Of a stretch of 64,000 nucleotides of DNA, positions 34,088 through 43,749 are shown piece after piece. The notes below the pieces were generated by a model that saw only the letters and a list, made by a program, of their open reading frames with translations, was not told the origin of the DNA and did not search any database. The stretch's first letter is position 1. Each line of letters begins with the position of its first letter. Both the position numbers and the translations under genes were made by a program. The DNA comes from Salinisphaera sp040361255 (lineage in GTDB: Bacteria > Pseudomonadota > Gammaproteobacteria > Nevskiales > Salinisphaeraceae). The stretch spans positions 1 to 64,000 of the forward strand of contig NZ_APNG01000021.1 of the NCBI RefSeq assembly GCF_040361255.1, given 5' to 3'.

Positions 34088-35512
34088 GTGTTGAAACGTA
34101 TAAGAGCGGCTGCGCTGGACGACGAAACATTGGCGATCGATACCCAGTCGTTGCGCGCCATACTCGCCTGCGTGTTTGCGGATGTCAGCGAGGCCGTGAT
34201 CGTCACCGATCGTGATCGCCGTGTCGTCATGACGAACGAAGCCGCCAATACGCTGTTTCGGTATCCACCGGACGAATTCCGCGGTCTGCATACGCTCGCG
34301 CTATACGAACGCGCCGAAGATTTCGAACAGCTCGGCACCACCCACTACCACGGTGACGCCGACGGCGAACGTCACACCTATTTCATGCGCTACCGACGCA
34401 AGGACGGTAGCGTTTTCGAGGGCGAGACCACGGGCGGCGCCATTCGCGGCAGCGACCAGAACCGGCCGATGTTTGTCGGCATCATTCGCGACGTGTCCTC
34501 ACACATCGCCACCGACAAGGTGCTGCATTCGCTCCACCAGATTACCTCCGATCCCACGCGTGGCTTTGCGCAACGCCAGCGCGAGATCGTCGAACTGGGC
34601 GCGCAACATTTCGGCGTCCCCTACGGCGTGGTCGCCCAGATCGATAATCAGCACTACGAGATCAAGGAGGCGCATTCGCCCGACGGCAGTATCGTGCCCG
34701 GCACCGTCAACGACGTATCCGACACGTTTTGCTGGCACGTGATCGCCAAACACGGGCCGTTCGGTATTCATCATGCTGCCGAAAGCCAGTTGTGCACGCA
34801 TCCCTGCTACAACACATTCCAGCTCGAGTCGTACCTGGGGGCGCCGATTACCGTTGATGGCGAACTCTATGGCTCGCTGAGTTTTTCCAGCCCCTTGCCA
34901 ACACCCCCATTCAACCAGCGCGACTACGATCTGATGGGCATGTTCGCGCAGTGGCTCGGCCATGAAATCGCCCGTCAGCGCGATCTCGACGCACTGCGCG
35001 AAGCCCACGAACGCGTACACCGACTCGCGACCCACGACGAATTGACCGGCCTGGGCAACCGGCGCCTGCTCACCGAACAGTTCGAGCAGGAACTCGAGCG
35101 TGTACATCGCTATGCGCGCAGCCTGAGCGTCGCACTCATCGATTTCGATCACTTCAAGCAACTCAACGACCGCTACGGGCACGCCGCCGGCGACGCGGCC
35201 CTGCAACTGTTCGCTCGACTGGCCCGGCAAACCCTGCGCGCCAGTGACACGATCGGCCGCTGGGGCGGCGAGGAATTTCTCGCGCTGTTGCCGGAGACCC
35301 CGCTATCGGCCGCCGCCGGCACGCTCGAGCGTCTGGTCGAAAGCGTGCGAAACACGCCGCTGGAAGTCGCCGGCGAACAGATCCCGCTGACCATTTCGGC
35401 GGGGGTGACGAGTACGCGCGGCAACGAATCCGTCGAGCAGGTACTAAAACGTGCTGACGAAGCCCTGTATCGTGCCAAGAACGATGGCCGGGATCGCGTG
35501 CATTGCCGCTGA
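34088..35512 (+). CDS. Diguanylate cyclase with PAS and GAF sensor domains
   Basis: A 474-residue cytosolic protein making c-di-GMP from GTP. A PAS domain (residues about 20-135; VSEAVIVTDRDRRVVMTNEAA, closing with FVGIIRDVSSH) is followed by a GAF domain (about 150-295; CWHVIAKHG, YLGAPITVDG) and a GGDEF domain from about 310. The active site is GGEEF near residue 391, with an RASD inhibitory site five residues before it, so product feedback is likely. There are no transmembrane segments. The start is GTG with AGGAGAC upstream. A second c-di-GMP gene follows after 327 bases. Confidence 0.9.
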   Translation: MLKRIRAAALDDETLAIDTQSLRAILACVFADVSEAVIVTDRDRRVVMTNEAANTLFRYPPDEFRGLHTLALYERAEDFEQLGTTHYHGDADGERHTYFMRYRRKDGSVFEGETTGGAIRGSDQNRPMFVGIIRDVSSHIATDKVLHSLHQITSDPTRGFAQRQREIVELGAQHFGVPYGVVAQIDNQHYEIKEAHSPDGSIVPGTVNDVSDTFCWHVIAKHGPFGIHHAAESQLCTHPCYNTFQLESYLGAPITVDGELYGSLSFSSPLPTPPFNQRDYDLMGMFAQWLGHEIARQRDLDALREAHERVHRLATHDELTGLGNRRLLTEQFEQELERVHRYARSLSVALIDFDHFKQLNDRYGHAAGDAALQLFARLARQTLRASDTIGRWGGEEFLALLPETPLSAAAGTLERLVESVRNTPLEVAGEQIPLTISAGVTSTRGNESVEQVLKRADEALYRAKNDGRDRVHCR

Positions 35513-35839
35513 GTCGGTCGCGCTCCAACCCCTTCCCCTGACCCTAGACAGTTCACGAAGCCGTCGTCCTCGCATCGATCGACGCGACTTGAAATCGGCT
35601 GGATAAAGTTGTCGTTAAAGCGGCCGATCATCCGACATGTGATCCATTCCCATCGCGCAGGCCCGGTCGCACCGACCTGCCCAGGGTGTGTCCCGATTTA
35701 GCGCGCAGCCGCGCCCGTGAGCAACCCGCAAGGACGCACGCCGTGATCGGCGGCGCGGTTGTGGTTGGCGTGATCCGCCCCGCGGTGCGTGTTTTCGTCT
35801 GATCCACACACGCTGGTATCGCGCTGCGACAGACAGGCC
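35513..35839. other. Intergenic region between the two c-di-GMP genes
   Basis: 327 bases with no convincing gene. In-frame GTG 35789 could extend the second enzyme upstream by 17 residues, but no ribosome site precedes it. I see no clear promoter boxes or terminator. Confidence 0.35.
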
Positions 35840-37489
35840 ATGAGCATGTTAGACAGCCTATCGGAGCTTGAAACAATCGCCACCGGCGTGGCCGTCATCG
35901 ATGCCGAATGCCGTTTCGTGTCGGCAAACACTGCTTTTGCCCACCGCCTGAACATCGATACGCTGCCTGATCGGCTCACCGATATCGCCCTGGCGGACAC
36001 ACGCAGCAATACCCTGCTCGGGCGCCAGCTGCGCGATCACGGCGAATCGGCACTCACGGTCGAAATCACACCCGGGCGGCCGCTCACGCTCTACTTCGGC
36101 GCCTGCCGTGCACAACGCCGTCTCGTCATTGCAGCCACGGGCTGGCCACAGCGCGACGAAACCACCCGCGAGCTCGCCGCCCAGCTCGACCCACTGACCG
36201 GCTTTGGCAATCGGCTGATGTATGCCGAACGAATCCGTGCGCTCAAAGCGGCCAATGCCACCGCCAGCGCCGTACTCGTGATCGATCTCGATCGCTTCAA
36301 GCAGGTCAACGATACGCTGGGCCACGGCGCGGGCGACGAACTGCTCACGCTCGTCGCCCAGCGTATCCGTGCCTCGACCCGCGGTACCGACACCCTGATC
36401 CGTCTGGGCGGCGACGAATTCGCCATCCTCGTGCCCGACGAGCCGCGTGCCGAAGGTCTGAACGCGCTGGCGCAGCGATTGGTCGGGCTGCTGGGACGAC
36501 CGTTTCTCGTTAACGGCCAGCAGATCAATATCGGCGCGAGTATCGGCATCGCCACCACCACCGGCGACAGCGAACGACTCGACGATCTGCTGCACCATGC
36601 CGATCTTGCACTCTACGATGCCAAACGTCGGGGGCGTGGCTGCCACCGTGTTTTCCGCGCCCAACTCGAACAACGCGCACTCGAGCGGCGTGCATTCGAG
36701 AGTGATCTCAGACAGGCCTTGGCGCGAGGCCAGTTCGTCTTGCACTATCAGCCGCAAACCGCGATCTCGGAACAACGCGTGAGCGCTTTCGAGGCACTCA
36801 TTCGTTGGCAGCACCCCACGCGCGGGCTGGTGCGTCCCCGCGAATTCATCTCGCTGGCCGAGGAAATCGGCGAAATCGTGCCAATCGGCAACTGGGTGAT
36901 TCGCTGCGCTTGCGACCAGGCCATGACCTGGCCGGATACACGCCTGCGCGTTGCCGTGAATGTCTCGCCGGTTCAGTTCGCCAACGACGACATCATTGAC
37001 GCGATAACCCAGGCCCTCGAAAACAGCGGCCTGGCGCCCGAGCGTCTGGAAATCGAGATCACCGAAGGCCTGTTGCTCGACGAATCACCTGCGATCATGC
37101 AACGACTGTGGGCGATCAAGCAGCTGGGCGTCGCCATCGTCATGGACGATTTCGGCACCGGTTATGCGTCGCTGAGTTATCTCAACAATTTCCCGTTTTC
37201 CAAGATCAAGATCGACAAGACCTTCATACAGGACGGGCACTCGCCACGCGCGAAGGCCCTGGTCAGTGGCATCATCGCCATGGGCACCAATCTGAACATC
37301 GCGACCATCGCCGAAGGCGTGGAAACCGCCGCTCAATACGCACAAATCGAACACGACGGCTGCGATATCGCTCAGGGCTATTACATCGCCAAACCCATGC
37401 CGGCCGACGAAATCGCCGATTTTCTTGCGCGCTTTCACAATCGGCGAGACGCGCCGTCCCTGACGCATCAGCGGCTATCGGGCCCGTAG
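35840..37489 (+). CDS. PAS-GGDEF-EAL protein (c-di-GMP turnover)
   Basis: A 549-residue cytosolic protein with a short PAS-like sensor (ELETIATGVAVIDAECRFV, residues about 8-110), a GGDEF domain with intact GGDEF near 188 and an RGTD inhibitory site five residues before it, and an EAL domain from about 305. All usual EAL residues are present: FEALIRW, NVSPVQF, EITEGLL, DDFGTGYASL, KIDKTFI, AEGVETAAQ and QGYYIAKP. So both cyclase and phosphodiesterase activity are possible. ATG 35840 was chosen over GTG 35789 because ACAGG precedes it. Confidence 0.88.
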   Translation: MSMLDSLSELETIATGVAVIDAECRFVSANTAFAHRLNIDTLPDRLTDIALADTRSNTLLGRQLRDHGESALTVEITPGRPLTLYFGACRAQRRLVIAATGWPQRDETTRELAAQLDPLTGFGNRLMYAERIRALKAANATASAVLVIDLDRFKQVNDTLGHGAGDELLTLVAQRIRASTRGTDTLIRLGGDEFAILVPDEPRAEGLNALAQRLVGLLGRPFLVNGQQINIGASIGIATTTGDSERLDDLLHHADLALYDAKRRGRGCHRVFRAQLEQRALERRAFESDLRQALARGQFVLHYQPQTAISEQRVSAFEALIRWQHPTRGLVRPREFISLAEEIGEIVPIGNWVIRCACDQAMTWPDTRLRVAVNVSPVQFANDDIIDAITQALENSGLAPERLEIEITEGLLLDESPAIMQRLWAIKQLGVAIVMDDFGTGYASLSYLNNFPFSKIKIDKTFIQDGHSPRAKALVSGIIAMGTNLNIATIAEGVETAAQYAQIEHDGCDIAQGYYIAKPMPADEIADFLARFHNRRDAPSLTHQRLSGP

Positions 37490-37648
37490 CAGCCGGGCCA
37501 TGAACATAGCCGACGGGTTGTTCTCGTTGTCGCCGCTCAATCGCAATGAGGCACCGTCATAACGAATGCGCCCAAGTGTCGGACGTGTATCAACCGCCAA
37601 CGCCTCGCGCACCAAATCGACAATCACAGCGTCGTCATAACCGACCAT
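37475..37648 (-). CDS. Small hypothetical protein, possibly a gene remnant
   Basis: A 57-residue reading frame from ATG 37648 (MVGYDDAVIVDLVREALAV, ending ARLLRAR), which has protein-like composition and overlaps the 3' end of the GGDEF-EAL gene by 15 bases. The segment RIRYDGASLRLSGDNENNPS looks like a beta-rich C-terminal piece of something larger, so it may be a decayed fragment. No family is recognised, and there is no good ribosome site. Confidence 0.3.
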   Translation of the reverse strand: MVGYDDAVIVDLVREALAVDTRPTLGRIRYDGASLRLSGDNENNPSAMFMARLLRAR

Positions 37649-37753
37649 CGCGCGTATACGCACGCGGCGGCGATGCCAGCTCCGAGTTCGACGCACGCAT
37701 ACGCGAAATTGCGCGCTAATCTGTACCAGGCACCAACCGAATAGCAGCCGCCG

Positions 37754-38788
37754 TCAACGCTCGCCGAGCGCATGGGCCTGTACTTCTTCGGCGAAGTGGC
37801 AGGCAGCGGCATGTTGCGGGGCCATGCTCAACAACGGCGGTTCGCTTTGCTGACAGCGATCCTCGCCGCGTGGGCAGCGCCCGTAAAAACGACACACATT
37901 CGGGTCCGGGTCGATCGGGCTGCGTGGATCGCCCGGCAGATGAATCCGTTCGACCGGACTTTCCTCGATCGTGCGCGGAATCGCCGAAATCAGCGCCCGC
38001 GTGTAGGGGTGGGCGGCCTGGTCGAAGACCTGCTCGGCAGTGCCGGTTTCCACGATACGGCCCAGATACATCACGATCACACGGTCGCAGAGCAGCCGCA
38101 CCACGTTGAGATCGTGGGATACGAACAGATAGCTGATACCCAGGCGCGTACGCAGATCGTCCAGCAGCTTGAGAATGACGGCCTGTACCGACACATCGAG
38201 CGCCGAGGTGGGTTCATCGAGCACGAGCAGCCGCGGTTCCGGCGCCAGTGCCCGGGCGATATTCACGCGCGCTTTCTGGCCACCCGACAGCTGGTGCGGC
38301 AGCCGGTCCAGCAGCTCTTCAGGCAGACCGACATCGCGGGCCAGTTCGACCACCCGCGCCCGGCATTCGGCGGTCGACATTTTCTGCAAACGCCGCAGTG
38401 GTTCGGCAATCGCATCGAAGGCGCTATGGCGTGGGTTGAGGCTGTCGTGCGGGTCCTGAAAGACGACCTGAATCGCGCCGCGCTGGGGCGAACGCGCGAA
38501 CGCGCGGGTATTGATGGCGGCAATATCCTCGCCTTCGAACAGGATGGCGCCGGCGGTGGGTTCGATCAGCCGCGTGATCAGGCTCACCAGCGTCGATTTG
38601 CCACAGCCGGACTCGCCCACCAGGCCGACGCTTTCACCCGCGCCGATGGTGAAACTCACATCATCGACCGCATGCAGCTTCGGCGCCGGGCGTGGCTGAT
38701 GGCGCGCCCAGCCGCGCAGGGCACGCATGGGCGCCGACTCGCCGTCGGACACCGGATACAGCTTGGACAAGCCCTGAATGTCGAGCAA
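37754..38788 (-). CDS. Peptide/nickel-type ABC transporter ATPase (DppF-like)
   Basis: A 344-residue ATPase with Walker A GESGCGKST near residue 58, signature LSGGQKARV near 165, Walker B LLVLDEPTSALD near 185 and the C-terminal oligopeptide-transporter extension with Cys residues (NVCRFYGRCPRGEDRC). That extension is typical of DppD/DppF. The start is uncertain: TTG 38788 puts the family-typical LLDIQGLSK at the N-terminus, with GGAGG further upstream inside the previous gene, which ends at 38794. It is the last gene of the five-gene operon. Confidence 0.85.
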   Translation of the reverse strand: MLDIQGLSKLYPVSDGESAPMRALRGWARHQPRPAPKLHAVDDVSFTIGAGESVGLVGESGCGKSTLVSLITRLIEPTAGAILFEGEDIAAINTRAFARSPQRGAIQVVFQDPHDSLNPRHSAFDAIAEPLRRLQKMSTAECRARVVELARDVGLPEELLDRLPHQLSGGQKARVNIARALAPEPRLLVLDEPTSALDVSVQAVILKLLDDLRTRLGISYLFVSHDLNVVRLLCDRVIVMYLGRIVETGTAEQVFDQAAHPYTRALISAIPRTIEESPVERIHLPGDPRSPIDPDPNVCRFYGRCPRGEDRCQQSEPPLLSMAPQHAAACHFAEEVQAHALGER

Positions 38789-38793
38789 CGGTT

Positions 38794-39762
38794 TTATAGC
38801 GGCCTCCGACAAGCGAAATAATGATCGGGCGCCTGCGCTTCGGCGTCGAAGCGCGGGCCGGGGTCGTTGCACTCGGCCACCCGGCGCGGGCAGCGCTCGG
38901 CAAAACGACAAACGGGCAGATCGGCATTGAGCGGCGGAATACGCCCGGGCACCGATTCCAGCGCATCGAGCGCGCTGGTGCGGGTCGGCGTCGCTGCCAT
39001 CAGCCCGGCCGTGTAGGGATGTCGCGGCGCGGCAAACAGCGATGCCGTGGGCGCAGTCTCCACCACCTGGCCGGCATGCATGACCGCGATCCGGTCGGCG
39101 TACTGCGAGGCCAGCGCCAGATCGTGGGTGATCAACAGCGTGGCCAAGCCGGTGTCGCGGCCGAGTTCGGCCAGCAGATCCATGATCGTGGCCTGGGTGG
39201 TTACATCCAGACCGGTGGTCGGCTCGTCGGCGATCAACAGTCGCGGTTTGCAGCACAGCGCGATCGCGATCATCACGCGCTGGCACAGCCCGCCCGACAG
39301 TTCGAACGGATAAGCATCATAGCGGCGTGCGGGGTCGGGAATACGCACCTGTTCGAGTGCTTCGATCGCGCGGCGTTTGGCGTCCCCGCGGGCAACCGGG
39401 CCGTGGCGGCGCAATACGTCCTCGAGCTGATGACCCACCTTGCGAATGGGGTTGAGCGCGGTGCGCGGGCTTTGAAAGATCATCGCCATCTCGCGCCCGC
39501 GTATGTCGTCGAGGTCACGACGCTTGGCGCTCAGCAAATCCATGCCGCCGAAGTGCACCTGCCCGTTCGGAATACGCGCGGCGGCATCGAGAATACCCAT
39601 GATCGAAAACGCGGCCACCGACTTGCCGGAGCCACTTTCGCCCACCACCGCCAGGGTTTCGCCGCGGGCCACCGACAGCGCGATACGGTCGAGCACATGC
39701 ACCCTGCCCGCGCGGCTGCGAAATTCCACGCTCAGATCGGAGACGTCGAGCAACGCGCTCAT
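38794..39762 (-). CDS. Peptide-type ABC transporter ATPase (DppD-like)
   Basis: A 322-residue ATPase with Walker A GESGSGKSV near residue 41, signature LSGGLCQRV near 155 and Walker B LLIADEPTTGLD near 175. The C-terminal oligopeptide domain contains CRFAERCPRRVAEC. The signature has Leu-Cys where Met-Arg or Gln is common (GGMRQR), a minor deviation. ATGA overlap with the DppC-like gene indicates coupling. Confidence 0.88.
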   Translation of the reverse strand: MSALLDVSDLSVEFRSRAGRVHVLDRIALSVARGETLAVVGESGSGKSVAAFSIMGILDAAARIPNGQVHFGGMDLLSAKRRDLDDIRGREMAMIFQSPRTALNPIRKVGHQLEDVLRRHGPVARGDAKRRAIEALEQVRIPDPARRYDAYPFELSGGLCQRVMIAIALCCKPRLLIADEPTTGLDVTTQATIMDLLAELGRDTGLATLLITHDLALASQYADRIAVMHAGQVVETAPTASLFAAPRHPYTAGLMAATPTRTSALDALESVPGRIPPLNADLPVCRFAERCPRRVAECNDPGPRFDAEAQAPDHYFACRRPL

Positions 39763-40610
39763 GTGCGTCGCCTCGGGTCGATCAAATCACGCAGCCCGTC
39801 GCCCATCATGTTGAAACAGAACACGGCCAGCATGAGCGATACACCGGGAAACACCGCCAGCCACCATTCGCCGGAGACGATGAACTGGGCGCCCTCGGCG
39901 ACCATGATCCCCCACTCCGGCGTGGGCGGGCGTACCCCCAGACCGATGAACGACAGTCCGGCCGCATTCAATATCGCCCAGCCCATGTTCAGCGACAGCT
40001 GCACCATCATCGCCGGCAGGATGTTCGGATAGAGATGGCGCGCGAGCACGCCGATATTGCCGTTTCCGGCGACCTTGGCGGCCGCGGCAAAACCGGAGTC
40101 GCGGCGTACGCCGATTTCGGCCCGGGCCACGCGCGCATAAAACGGCAGGTTGATGACCGCCGTGGCATAAACGATGTTCTCCACGCTGTTACCCAGCACC
40201 GCGACGATGCCCATCGCCAGCACGAACAACGGAAAGGCCATGACCGTATCGATGACACGCCCGATCACGCGGTCGGTCCAGCCGCCGTAGTAGCCGGCCA
40301 GGCTGCCCAGCACGCTGCCGCCGAAAAACGCGAGCGCCACGGCCGAGAGCGCGATCATCAGATCCAGCCGCGTGGCCACAATGACCCGGCTGAGTACGTC
40401 GCGGCCCAGGTGATCGGTGCCGAACCAGTGCTCGGCGGACGGCGCCATGAGCTTGATCGCGGTATCACTGGCCAGCGGATCGTAGGGCGCGATCCAAGGC
40501 CCGAAGGCCGCCAGCAGCACAAGGACGAAAAACATCGCAAAGGCCACGACCGTCAGCGGGTTTTCGCCGAGCACGTACCGGGCATGGGTGAGTGTCGAGG
40601 TTGCGGCCAT
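39759..40610 (-). CDS. Peptide-type ABC transporter permease (DppC-like)
   Basis: A 283-residue inner-membrane permease with about 6 helices. The N-terminal helix is followed by the family motif APYDPLASD and FGTDHLGRDVLSRVI near residues 60-76. The EAA loop for ATPase docking, with FAAAAKVAGNG (EAA-like, Gly conserved), is near residue 185. It overlaps neighbours on both sides (4 bases with the ATPase gene, 1 base with the DppB-like gene). Confidence 0.9.
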   Translation of the reverse strand: MAATSTLTHARYVLGENPLTVVAFAMFFVLVLLAAFGPWIAPYDPLASDTAIKLMAPSAEHWFGTDHLGRDVLSRVIVATRLDLMIALSAVALAFFGGSVLGSLAGYYGGWTDRVIGRVIDTVMAFPLFVLAMGIVAVLGNSVENIVYATAVINLPFYARVARAEIGVRRDSGFAAAAKVAGNGNIGVLARHLYPNILPAMMVQLSLNMGWAILNAAGLSFIGLGVRPPTPEWGIMVAEGAQFIVSGEWWLAVFPGVSLMLAVFCFNMMGDGLRDLIDPRRRT

Positions 40611-41629
40611 TAACTTGCCGCCCGGATTCGGGGATCGATCACCGCGTACAGCAGATCGATAGTCAGATTAAGCGTGACGAACAACAACGCCATCGCCAAC
40701 ACGAAGCCCTGCACGGCGGCATAGTCGGAGGCCACCAACGCATCGATCGCGAACGAGCCGATACCGGGCCAGGAAAAAACTTTTTCGACCAGTACGTTGG
40801 CCCCCAGCAGAAAGGAGAACACCATGCCCAGTGTGGTGAGCACCGACAGCAGCGCGTTGCGCAACGCATAGGTGAACAACACGGTGGATGTGGCCAATCC
40901 GCTGGCCCGGGCGGTGCGGATATAGTCGCTGGAGAGCACGTCGAGCATGGCCGCCCGGGTCATGCGTGCAATCGGCGCCAATGCGAAGATGCCGAGCGTG
41001 AGTGCGGGCAGGAAGATATGGGCCAGACTCGCGCGAAAGACCTCGAAATCCCCCGCGATGAGGCTATCCACCAGATACAGACCGGTCACCCGATCCGGCG
41101 CGATATGCATGAAATCCAGCCGCCCAAGCGGCGCGGGCGCCCAGCCGAGCAGATAATAGAATACATAGACCAGCAGCAGACCGGTAAAGAACACTGGCAT
41201 CGATACGCCCGTGGTCACGATGATCCGACAGACATGATCGACCAGACTGTTGGGCCGCGTGGCGGCCAGTACGCCCAGTGGAATGGCGATCACGATGGCG
41301 ATCAGCAGGCCCAGCCCGGTCAACTCCAGCGACGCCGGCAGCCGTCGGCCGAGTTCCTCGGTGACATCGCGCCCGGTGCTCAGCGACACGCCCCAGTCGC
41401 CTTCGGCCAGGCCTTTCACATAGCTTGCGAACTGCACCGGCAGGCTGCGATCCAGACCCATGGCCGCGCGCACCTGGGCGATGGATTCGGCATCCGCGGC
41501 CGGGCCGGCGTAATAGACGGCCGGATCGCCCGGCAGCGCCCGGGTGAGCAGAAATGTCACCAGAATCACGCCGAAGATCGTCGGCAGCGCCTCGAGCAGG
41601 CGCTTGCCGATCGTGGTCAAACCGGACAC
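40610..41629 (-). CDS. Peptide-type ABC transporter permease (DppB-like)
   Basis: A 339-residue permease with about 6 helices. The N-terminus (KRLLEALPTIFGVILVTFLL, then RALPGDPAVYYAG) is typical of DppB/OppB, and the EAA docking loop YIRTARASGLATSTVL is near residue 225. The start is GTG, 5 bases after the binding-protein stop. The operon order SBP-B-C-D-F is classical for peptide, nickel or opine importers. Confidence 0.9.
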   Translation of the reverse strand: MSGLTTIGKRLLEALPTIFGVILVTFLLTRALPGDPAVYYAGPAADAESIAQVRAAMGLDRSLPVQFASYVKGLAEGDWGVSLSTGRDVTEELGRRLPASLELTGLGLLIAIVIAIPLGVLAATRPNSLVDHVCRIIVTTGVSMPVFFTGLLLVYVFYYLLGWAPAPLGRLDFMHIAPDRVTGLYLVDSLIAGDFEVFRASLAHIFLPALTLGIFALAPIARMTRAAMLDVLSSDYIRTARASGLATSTVLFTYALRNALLSVLTTLGMVFSFLLGANVLVEKVFSWPGIGSFAIDALVASDYAAVQGFVLAMALLFVTLNLTIDLLYAVIDPRIRAAS

Positions 41630-41633
41630 GTGG

Positions 41634-43253
41634 CTAGGCCTTTTTCAGTGGCCGGCAATCGAGCTGCCGATGAAACCAGTACTGATAGCCTTCGACATTC
41701 TTCTGCATGGCCACGTCCAGGTTCGGCTGCCAGAGCGGTATCAGCGGCACGTCCTCGAAGGCGATGGCGATCATCTGCTTGATGTTGGGCACATAGGCCG
41801 GATCGTCGACCGGGATATGCAACGTCTCGTCGACGAGTCGGTCGATGGTCGGGTTGCTGTAGTTCATCGAGTTGAACAGATGGCCTTTCACGTAGGCCCA
41901 GAAGAAGTAGTAGTCCGGGTAGTTGAGCCAGCCGCCGAAGTTCTTCAGATGCATGGCCAGGCTTTTCTCGACCAGCGCCTGCGTGCGCCAGTTCGCGCCC
42001 GGAATCTTGTCGATGGGCGTACGGATACCGATCTTGCCCAGGCTTTCCTGAATCAGCAGCGCGGTCGGCTCGGTCCATTGCGCCAGACCGAGATTGATCG
42101 ATAGCGGCACCTCGAAACCGTTGCCGTGGCCGGCTTCCTCGAGCAACGCGCGCGCCTTGTCGAGATCGGTGTCGTAGGGAAACGGCTGCGGCCAGTCTGC
42201 CGATGCCGGCGTGAACGACTGGCCGCCATGCATCATGCGCCCGCGCCGGTAGGCGGCGGCATCGAAGATCTTTTCGTAGGGCAGCGCATAGGCAATCGCC
42301 TGACGCACGCGCTTGTCGTCGAAGGGCGCCATTTCCACGTTCAGGCCGAGCGCGTTGACACAGTTCTCGATCGGCACGCCGGCCACGTTGATCTTGCTGC
42401 TGGCATGCAGGTCCGCCGCTTCCTTGGGCGGCAGATCGAGCGAGATATCGGTATCGCCACGCTCGATGAGCGCCCGGCGTGTGGACGCCGACGGCACTTC
42501 GCGGATGATCACCCGCTTGAGCGCCGGCACTTCGCCGTTGCGCCAATCGTCGTAGCGTTCGTAGACCGTCTGTTCGCCCGGGTCCCAGCGCAGCAGCTTG
42601 TAGGCACCGCCACCGGCCGGGGTGCGGTGCAGATAATCGGTGGCCCAGGGATCATCGTCGGTGGCATGGGCCTTGGCGACTTTCGAATTGATGATGATCG
42701 GCACCGGCACGGCCAGATCCGGCAGCGTGAGCTTGCTCGGACGCAGGAAATTGATCTTGAACGTGTGCTCGTCGACGACTTCGAACTGCTCGGGTTTTTC
42801 CAGCGAGCCGGCCTTCATCTGCACGGTGGGAAAGCCGCCGACGGTCACGGCGCGATCGAACGACCATTTCACATCACTCGCGGTGACCGGCTTGCCATCC
42901 CAGAAGGTGGCGGACTTGCGCAGGTGAAACACCGCCGACATCTTGTCGTCGGCGACTTCCCACGATTCGGCCAGCTCCGGTACGAGGGTTTCGTAGTCGT
43001 AGGAGACAGTGCCGTCGTCCAGCGTCTTGGTGCCGTAACTGAGCAGCCGATCATAGAGATTGACCGCGATCGCATAGCTCGGCCGGTTGGTGCCCTCGCG
43101 ATGGATATCCATACTGTTGGGCGCCGCGCCGGTGACGACCACCAGTGTTTCGCGGTTGCCGGCTGCATGCGCCGGCATGAACTTGAACAACGGCAGACTA
43201 CCCGCCGCGCCCGCGATCCATGCACTGTTCTTGAGAAAGGTTCTGCGATCCAT
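41634..43253 (-). CDS. Tat-exported peptide-type ABC substrate-binding protein
   Basis: A 539-residue solute-binding protein of the DppA/OppA class. The Tat signal MDRRTFLKNSAWIAGAAG opens the protein, unusual for a group mostly using Sec signals. The mature part has the family's WEVADDKMSAVFHLRKSATFWDGKPVTASDVKWSF region near residue 110-145. It ends with a QYWFHRQLDCRPL segment. The ligand is unknown. ATG 43253 has GAGG upstream. First gene of the operon; its promoter must lie in the repeat-rich spacer at 43254-43920. Confidence 0.88.
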   Translation of the reverse strand: MDRRTFLKNSAWIAGAAGSLPLFKFMPAHAAGNRETLVVVTGAAPNSMDIHREGTNRPSYAIAVNLYDRLLSYGTKTLDDGTVSYDYETLVPELAESWEVADDKMSAVFHLRKSATFWDGKPVTASDVKWSFDRAVTVGGFPTVQMKAGSLEKPEQFEVVDEHTFKINFLRPSKLTLPDLAVPVPIIINSKVAKAHATDDDPWATDYLHRTPAGGGAYKLLRWDPGEQTVYERYDDWRNGEVPALKRVIIREVPSASTRRALIERGDTDISLDLPPKEAADLHASSKINVAGVPIENCVNALGLNVEMAPFDDKRVRQAIAYALPYEKIFDAAAYRRGRMMHGGQSFTPASADWPQPFPYDTDLDKARALLEEAGHGNGFEVPLSINLGLAQWTEPTALLIQESLGKIGIRTPIDKIPGANWRTQALVEKSLAMHLKNFGGWLNYPDYYFFWAYVKGHLFNSMNYSNPTIDRLVDETLHIPVDDPAYVPNIKQMIAIAFEDVPLIPLWQPNLDVAMQKNVEGYQYWFHRQLDCRPLKKA

Positions 43254-43510
43254 GCCAGCCTCGTAGCGATAGGCCGATGCGCCTGCCCAGCACACCGAAT
43301 GTCAAACAGGCCAGGGCTATCGCAATTTGTGTACCAGCTTGCATACATCCTGATGCGACAGCGGTTCGCGTCTGCGCAGTGCCTGTATTACAGCCTGTCC
43401 GGGCATGGGGCAGCGCCCACGCTACGGCCATGCCCCAAACAGGTGCAGCGCCCGTTGAAACGGCACAGTACGGTCGGCAAAGCAGTGCAGGGCGCGGTGC
43501 CGGTGCCTAC

Positions 43511-43577
43511 GTACGAAGCCGACTGTCACACAATCTGCGCCATGCGCGGTTTCTATCCTTGAAGAAAGAAAACAGAT
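43511..43577. repeat. Direct repeat, copy 1
   Basis: Shares GTACGAA, then CTGTCACACAATCTGCG, then CAT.TGCGGT..CTTC/GAA-type segments with copy 2 at 43646. It resembles the dispersed noncoding CTGCGTCATCTGCGG family found between genes of many proteobacteria. Confidence 0.55.
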
Positions 43578-43645
43578 GGAAAACGCTTCGCGTTCATGTG
43601 CGAACAACCTGCGTCGTCTATCCGCACCATTGGGCCGCCACCTGA

Positions 43646-43749
43646 GTACGAACACGCCTGTCACACAATCTGCGTCATCTGCGGAATCTGCGGTTCCTGC
43701 CTTCAAAGAAAGGAACGGTCCGCGAATGAACGCTAATAAACGCGAATAG
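43646..43749. repeat. Direct repeat, copy 2
   Basis: Starts with GTACGAACACGCCTGTCACA and continues through TCTGCGTCATCTGCGG to GCGAATGAACGC and AAACGCGAATAG. It is longer than copy 1; the last part recurs inverted near 43845-43862. Confidence 0.55.

Noticed and set aside
42126..43562. A 478-codon open frame on the plus strand
   Set aside because: It is antisense to the Tat-exported binding protein and runs into the repeat region; no recognisable domain.
43511..43749. CRISPR array
   Set aside because: Only two diverged copies of unequal length with no regular spacers, and no cas genes in the window.
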